Below, piece after piece: positions 60,360-64,000 of a stretch of 64,000 nucleotides of DNA. The stretch lies in NCBI RefSeq assembly GCF_000165835.1, contig NC_014640.1, positions 2,790,001 to 2,854,000 of the forward strand. The letters run 5' to 3'. This DNA comes from Achromobacter xylosoxidans A8. GTDB taxonomy: Bacteria; Pseudomonadota; Gammaproteobacteria; Burkholderiales; Burkholderiaceae_B. The translations under genes were made by a program, and so were the position numbers. Positions within the stretch are counted from its first letter, which is position 1. Every line of letters begins with the position of its first letter. The notes below the pieces were generated by a model, which saw only the letters and a program-made list of their open reading frames with translations, searched no databases and was not told the origin of the DNA.

Positions 60360-61348
60360 GGTTGCGCGCGCACGATGCGCCAGGTGTTGTCGTTATCGCC
60401 GCGTTCGAGCTTCAGGCCCAGGGCGGCGGCTTGCTGGATCAGCGCGGGCGTTTCCGCCACGCGCTGGGACTGCTCGCCGGCGTCGGCCAGCTGTAGAGTC
60501 AGCGCCTGTTCGGCGTAGCCCAGGCGGGCCACCTTGTCGGCGGCGAAGGGCAGGGCCAGGGCCGCGGCGCGCGCCAGGGGCAGGAAGTCGGCGGCGTTGG
60601 CCGCGCCCCGGTTGGCCTGCAGCGCGTCCAGGCCCTGCTGCGCCTGGCGCGGCGGGTCCAGCACCACCGGCAGGTCGGGAAAGGCGGCCAGCACCTGCGC
60701 GCGCATGCCGTCGCGCAAGGCGTCGGCTTCCGATTGCAGTTGCGAGGCGTACAGGTTCAGCCCGCCTATCCACACCAGCGCGGCGGCCGCGCCCCAGCGC
60801 CAGACGGGGCGCCAGGCCGAGACGCGGGCCGGCGCCAGTTGGGGCATGGCCAGCGACCATGACGGCGTGGGCGCCTGCCAGCGCGGGTCGGCAGGGTCGC
60901 GCAGCGGCGCCGTGCTGTCGGCGCCCAGGGTTTGCGGCGCGATCAGCGCGTGCGCGCGCAAGCCCTGGGCGTTCAACAGGCTCCAGGCGCGGCGCACGGG
61001 TTCGCGCGCGGCCCAGGCCAGCGCGACGGTGCCGTCCGCGGCGCGCGGGCCATGGCCGATGGCCAGCGTATCCAGGTCGCTGAGCACCAGCGGCTCCAGC
61101 GCGCTGTGCACCGCGGCCGCATAGCGGGCGCGCGCCACCGCGGGGATTTGCACGCTGGCCGCGATCACGTCGGCGGGATGCAGCACGGCTTCGCAGGCGG
61201 CATGGGGATAGGCATGGCCAATGGCCTCGAGCGTCAGTTCGCCCTGGCGCGCGCAGCGGCCGCGCCGGTCAAACCAGGCATACGGTAGGAGAGAGCCGGC
61301 GCCGAACTCGGCCAGCGGCGGCAGCGCGATGCGCAGTAGGTTTTTCAA
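60356..61348 (-). CDS. gspL: Type II secretion protein GspL
   Basis: This 330-residue protein has a cytoplasmic actin-like domain (about 1-190), one membrane segment (WRWGAAAALVWIGGLNLYAS) and a periplasmic domain. It links GspE to GspM. It overlaps gspM and gspK at its ends by a few bases, in one transcriptional unit. It is shorter than some family members. Confidence 0.9.
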   Translation of the reverse strand: MKNLLRIALPPLAEFGAGSLLPYAWFDRRGRCARQGELTLEAIGHAYPHAACEAVLHPADVIAASVQIPAVARARYAAAVHSALEPLVLSDLDTLAIGHGPRAADGTVALAWAAREPVRRAWSLLNAQGLRAHALIAPQTLGADSTAPLRDPADPRWQAPTPSWSLAMPQLAPARVSAWRPVWRWGAAAALVWIGGLNLYASQLQSEADALRDGMRAQVLAAFPDLPVVLDPPRQAQQGLDALQANRGAANAADFLPLARAAALALPFAADKVARLGYAEQALTLQLADAGEQSQRVAETPALIQQAAALGLKLERGDNDNTWRIVRAQP

Positions 61349-62295
61349 GGAATTTCTCTAGTCCATAGGGTGTCGGGGGCGGCGGGCGGCGAGCTGCGCA
61401 GCAGCGCCTGCATGGAGATGCGCGCGCGCTCGTAGGCCACGATGCCGCTGGCCAGGAACCAGCCGCTGGTGGTGACCACCGTGGGCGGGGGCGTCTTGAC
61501 GCCCGCGCCGGCCAGGCGGTTGGCGAAATCGCCGGCATTGTTGAACCAGTTGCCGCGGTCGCGCTCGCCCGCCAGCGAGCGGGCCTGGCTGAGCGACAAG
61601 CCGGGCGCCAGCGCCGCAAGCACCTCGGCGGGCGCGGTGTTGACGTTGACGCTGGTGGCGACGGGCAGCACCGTCATCGTGCGGCGCAGCTCGCTGCGCA
61701 CTGCCGGGTCCAGCGCCAGCAGGGCCGCCACTTCATCGACGCCGCGAGGCAAGGGCGCGCGGGCGTCGGGCGCCGGCCGTCCCGGCGGCGCCGAGGGCGC
61801 ATCCGCCGGGGGCGCCACGGGCTGCGCGGCCGCCATGATCTCGACCATGCGCGCGGCCAGCGTGTCCGGCAACTGCAAGGTGCTCAGCAGGCGGCGCAGC
61901 ACCAGTTCCTGCTCGGGCTGCGGCACGCCATTGTTCGCCAGGTTGTAGAGGTTGTACTTGCCTTGCTCGTCCTGCACCCGGCCGGAGAACACGGCGACGC
62001 GCTCGTCGCCGGGCCGCTCGATGCGGGTGTCCAGCACCGGGGTGGCCCAGATCTGGTCGCCGCGGGTGGTCGATTCGCGCTTGCCGTGGTCGCGCACGAT
62101 CAGGCGGGCCCAGTCTATGCCGCCCGCCAGCATGGCGCGCGCCTGGACCCGCGCCATTTCATTTTCCACGCGCCGCGTGCTGGCGGTCTGGCGCTGGAAC
62201 AGGCCGGTGGCCAAGGCCGCGACGATGGCGACGATGATGAGCGCGCTGACCACGGCGGCGCCACGTTCGCGGCCGGTGGGGCGAGCCGGGCTCAT
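61345..62295 (-). CDS. gspK: Type II secretion minor pseudopilin GspK
   Basis: This 316-residue minor pseudopilin has a hydrophobic N-terminal helix after a short positively charged leader (RERGAAVVSALIIVAIVAALATGL) and the large periplasmic part with the SAM-like VNVNTAPAEVLAAL motif. It caps the pseudopilus tip with GspI and GspJ. The ATG at 62295 follows the gspJ sequence with overlap; the long open frame upstream is a shadow of gspJ. Confidence 0.92.
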   Translation of the reverse strand: MSPARPTGRERGAAVVSALIIVAIVAALATGLFQRQTASTRRVENEMARVQARAMLAGGIDWARLIVRDHGKRESTTRGDQIWATPVLDTRIERPGDERVAVFSGRVQDEQGKYNLYNLANNGVPQPEQELVLRRLLSTLQLPDTLAARMVEIMAAAQPVAPPADAPSAPPGRPAPDARAPLPRGVDEVAALLALDPAVRSELRRTMTVLPVATSVNVNTAPAEVLAALAPGLSLSQARSLAGERDRGNWFNNAGDFANRLAGAGVKTPPPTVVTTSGWFLASGIVAYERARISMQALLRSSPPAAPDTLWTREIP

Positions 62296-62897
62296 GGCAG
62301 CTCCAGCATGCGGGTGTAGCGCTCTGGAGCGGCGGGCGCGCCGCGCTCCAGCGCGATCTCCAGGCCGGTGGGAGAGGCGGCCAGGCTGGCTTCGCCATCC
62401 ACCCAGCCGGTCCCCGGCACCCAGGCGCGTAGTTTCAGGGCCCGCGTGCCGGGCAGCAGCAGGACGCCGTCGCCCGCGGCCGGCAGCGGACTGCGCGCCG
62501 CCGACGGCCCGCTGGCGCGCCACAGGCCGTCCTTGCGCACCTGCCATTGCACGCGCTGCCACAGGCCGTTGCCGTCGGGATCGGGGCGCAGGATCTCGAA
62601 CACCGGGCCACCGCTGGCGCGCCGCAGCAGGCGCAGGCCGCTGGTGTAGGCCTGCGCATCCAGGCCCGCCGGGTCGAAGCCGGGACCGGTGTAGGACAGC
62701 TCGACATCGCGCGCCATCTGGCCCAGCGTGCGGACGATGGCATCGATGTCCTCGGCCTGTTGCTCGATGCGGTCGCGGGCGCCGGACACGCTGGCCAGGC
62801 CGCGCCAGGCCATCAGGCTGACCAGCGCCATCAGCGCCAGGGCCACCAGCACTTCGATCAGCGTGAAGCCGGCTTGGGATCGGGGAGGGCGGCGCAT
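62292..62897 (-). CDS. gspJ: Type II secretion minor pseudopilin GspJ
   Basis: This 201-residue pseudopilin has the prepilin peptidase site (RSQAG/FTLIEVLVALALM) and a C-terminal periplasmic domain. The Gly before Phe and the Glu5 of the mature form (FTLIE) are present. It belongs to the tip complex with GspI and GspK. The ATG at 62897 is preferred to upstream in-frame starts. Confidence 0.93.
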   Translation of the reverse strand: MRRPPRSQAGFTLIEVLVALALMALVSLMAWRGLASVSGARDRIEQQAEDIDAIVRTLGQMARDVELSYTGPGFDPAGLDAQAYTSGLRLLRRASGGPVFEILRPDPDGNGLWQRVQWQVRKDGLWRASGPSAARSPLPAAGDGVLLLPGTRALKLRAWVPGTGWVDGEASLAASPTGLEIALERGAPAAPERYTRMLELP

Positions 62898-62899
62898 GG

Positions 62900-63301
62900 C
62901 TATCGCAGACTGGACAGCAGGCCGTCGAGCTGCAACAGCACGGTGTCCGCCTGCGGCCAGGCGGCATGGCGCACCTTGACCGATACCTGGCGGAAGCTGC
63001 GGTTCATCGAATTCGTAAACTCCATCTCGCATTGCAGGGCCCGGCCGCCTTGCGGACAGGGCGCGCTGCGCGTGCCCGCGCGCGGCAGGGTCTGCTCCAG
63101 CCGCAGCTGGGTCAGCGCGTTCTGCGCGGCCAGCAGCGCCAGCGTCTTGTCCTGCAGGGCGCGGTTGTTCTCCGCCATGATTCCGGTCGCGCGCAGGGCG
63201 GCGCCCATGGCGACGGCGATGATGGCCAGGGCCACCAGCACTTCGATCAGCGTGAATCCGCGCTGCCGATCAGGCGGGCGGGGCGGCCTATTGAATTTCA
63301 T
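62900..63301 (-). CDS. gspI: Type II secretion minor pseudopilin GspI
   Basis: This 133-residue pseudopilin has the cleavage site RQRG/FTLIEVLVALAIIAVAMGA and a short periplasmic domain with MNRSFRQVSV. Mature Glu5 is present. It starts tip assembly of the pseudopilus. It overlaps gspH by 14 bases. Confidence 0.93.
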   Translation of the reverse strand: MKFNRPPRPPDRQRGFTLIEVLVALAIIAVAMGAALRATGIMAENNRALQDKTLALLAAQNALTQLRLEQTLPRAGTRSAPCPQGGRALQCEMEFTNSMNRSFRQVSVKVRHAAWPQADTVLLQLDGLLSSLR

Positions 63302-63776
63302 AGCGGCCCGCGGCGTCGCGCTGCAAAGTGACGCGGGCATCCCCCGCGCTCAACGTCAGCGTGATGGGCGCGGCGACCCATTCCGTGTTGAACACCAGCG
63401 GCCGATCCGGATCGAGCCGCAGCTCCACCGGCGCAGCCGACCACGCTTGCGCACGCAGCACCTCGTCGCGTTCCAGCCGGTCCGGCGGCAGGGGGCGGTC
63501 TTCCTCGGCGCTCAGGCCCGGCAGCCGTCCCTGGCGTTCGAAGGACCAGCCTTGGCCGTTGGCCAGCCAGCGGATGGCGCGGCCGTCGCTGCGCGCTTCG
63601 CTCTGGGCCACGGTGAAGGCGTCGGCCAGGCGCTGGGCGTCGCCGCGCAGCCTGTTTTCGCCGCGGCCCACCGACAGGCTCACCATGCTGGCCGCGATCG
63701 CCACGATCACCAGCACCACCAGGACTTCGACCAGCGTGAAGCCGCGCTCAGAGTTCCCAGGAACCGATGTCGGCAT
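63288..63776 (-). CDS. gspH: Type II secretion minor pseudopilin GspH
   Basis: This 162-residue pseudopilin has the cleavage site SERG/FTLVEVLVVLVIVAIAASM and a C-terminal beta-rich domain (GspH fold). It joins the tip complex to the main GspG filament. Its start overlaps the end of gspG by 29 bases. Confidence 0.93.
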   Translation of the reverse strand: MPTSVPGNSERGFTLVEVLVVLVIVAIAASMVSLSVGRGENRLRGDAQRLADAFTVAQSEARSDGRAIRWLANGQGWSFERQGRLPGLSAEEDRPLPPDRLERDEVLRAQAWSAAPVELRLDPDRPLVFNTEWVAAPITLTLSAGDARVTLQRDAAGRYEIQ

Positions 63777-64000
63777 CGCCGCTTTCTCCGCCGGGCTTGT
63801 TGTCGGCGCCGAACGAGAACACATCGATATCGCCTTTGACGCCAGGGCTCAGGTATTGATAGGGATGGCCCCAGGGATCGTTGGGCAACTTGTCCAGGTA
63901 GCCGCGCCAGTTGGTCGCGCCGTCGGGTTTCTGCACCAGCGCGCGCAAGCCCTGCGCGGTGTTGGGGTAGCGGCCGTTGTCCAGGCGATACAGCTTCAGC
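63748..64000 (-). CDS. gspG: Type II secretion major pseudopilin GspG, N-terminus outside window
   Basis: The 83 C-terminal residues of the major pseudopilin are visible, from LKLYRLDNGRYPNTAQGLRA to GDADIGSWEL. DPWGHPYQYLSPG and DVFSFGADNKPGGE are diagnostic and include the calcium-binding loop. The prepilin helix and start lie beyond the right edge. It is the most upstream gsp gene seen in this leftward unit. Confidence 0.95.
   Translation of the reverse strand, partial: LKLYRLDNGRYPNTAQGLRALVQKPDGATNWRGYLDKLPNDPWGHPYQYLSPGVKGDIDVFSFGADNKPGGESGDADIGSWEL

Noticed and set aside
61345..62967. Long gspK frame with about 220 extra N-terminal residues
   Set aside because: The extension is the shadow of gspJ. 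The ATG at 62295 gives a proper pseudopilin leader.

Overview
The window is GC-rich and reads as chromosomal DNA of a betaproteobacterium of the Alcaligenaceae (Achromobacter/Bordetella type). Three Bug/TctC periplasmic receptors, two FCD-type GntR regulators, several LysR regulators, CaiB/BaiF CoA-transferases and a general secretion cluster support this. The assignment is an inference from gene content, because no rRNA or tRNA gene is present.

Layout. 1-3286: a partial SDR oxidoreductase and a GntR/FCD regulator face an aldehyde dehydrogenase across a region with two matching operator palindromes. 3378-9270: riboflavin synthase, a 2'-5' RNA ligase-like protein, an M81 peptidase plus MFS pair with a divergent LysR, and speG. 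9334-12328: a Cd/Zn/Pb P-type ATPase and its divergent MerR regulator. 12525-16506: a CoA-ester catabolic operon (CoA-transferase, GntR, crotonase, Bug). 16593-19016: a nitroreductase, an IS3-family element inserted in the loop of an intrinsic terminator, and a small membrane protein. 19290-24306: the branched-chain 2-oxoacid dehydrogenase operon. 24361-27630: LysR, amidase and Bug. 27636-29645: an exported dikinase-like protein. 29944-33750: CoA-transferase, LysR, Bug and MaoC.

33940-35704 encodes a two-subunit class III extradiol dioxygenase resembling 2-aminophenol 1,6-dioxygenase. 35775-44028 is an eight-gene leftward aromatic catabolic operon (FAD monooxygenase, DUF2783, VOC, MBL, FAH-type hydrolase, zeta GST isomerase, transporter, class I fumarase) with a divergent LuxR-type regulator. 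It has the logic of a gentisate or homogentisate route ending in fumarate, but no cupin ring-cleavage dioxygenase. 45113-52935 holds an MFS/LysR pair, argH, a YbdG-type channel, nadE and a PII gene. 53060-64000 is a type II secretion locus (gspF; gspDE; gspNMLKJIHG) interrupted by a Phd/RelE-type toxin-antitoxin pair.

The observations most worth following up are the IS element in the terminator loop, with its own terminator-like hairpin before the transposase; the LuxR-linked aromatic operon without a recognisable ring-cleavage enzyme; the exported glucan-water-dikinase-like protein; the crotonase lacking both catalytic glutamates; and several well-formed operators. No gene-free stretch exceeds 300 bases. 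The longest, 29646-29943, contains an orphan intrinsic terminator.
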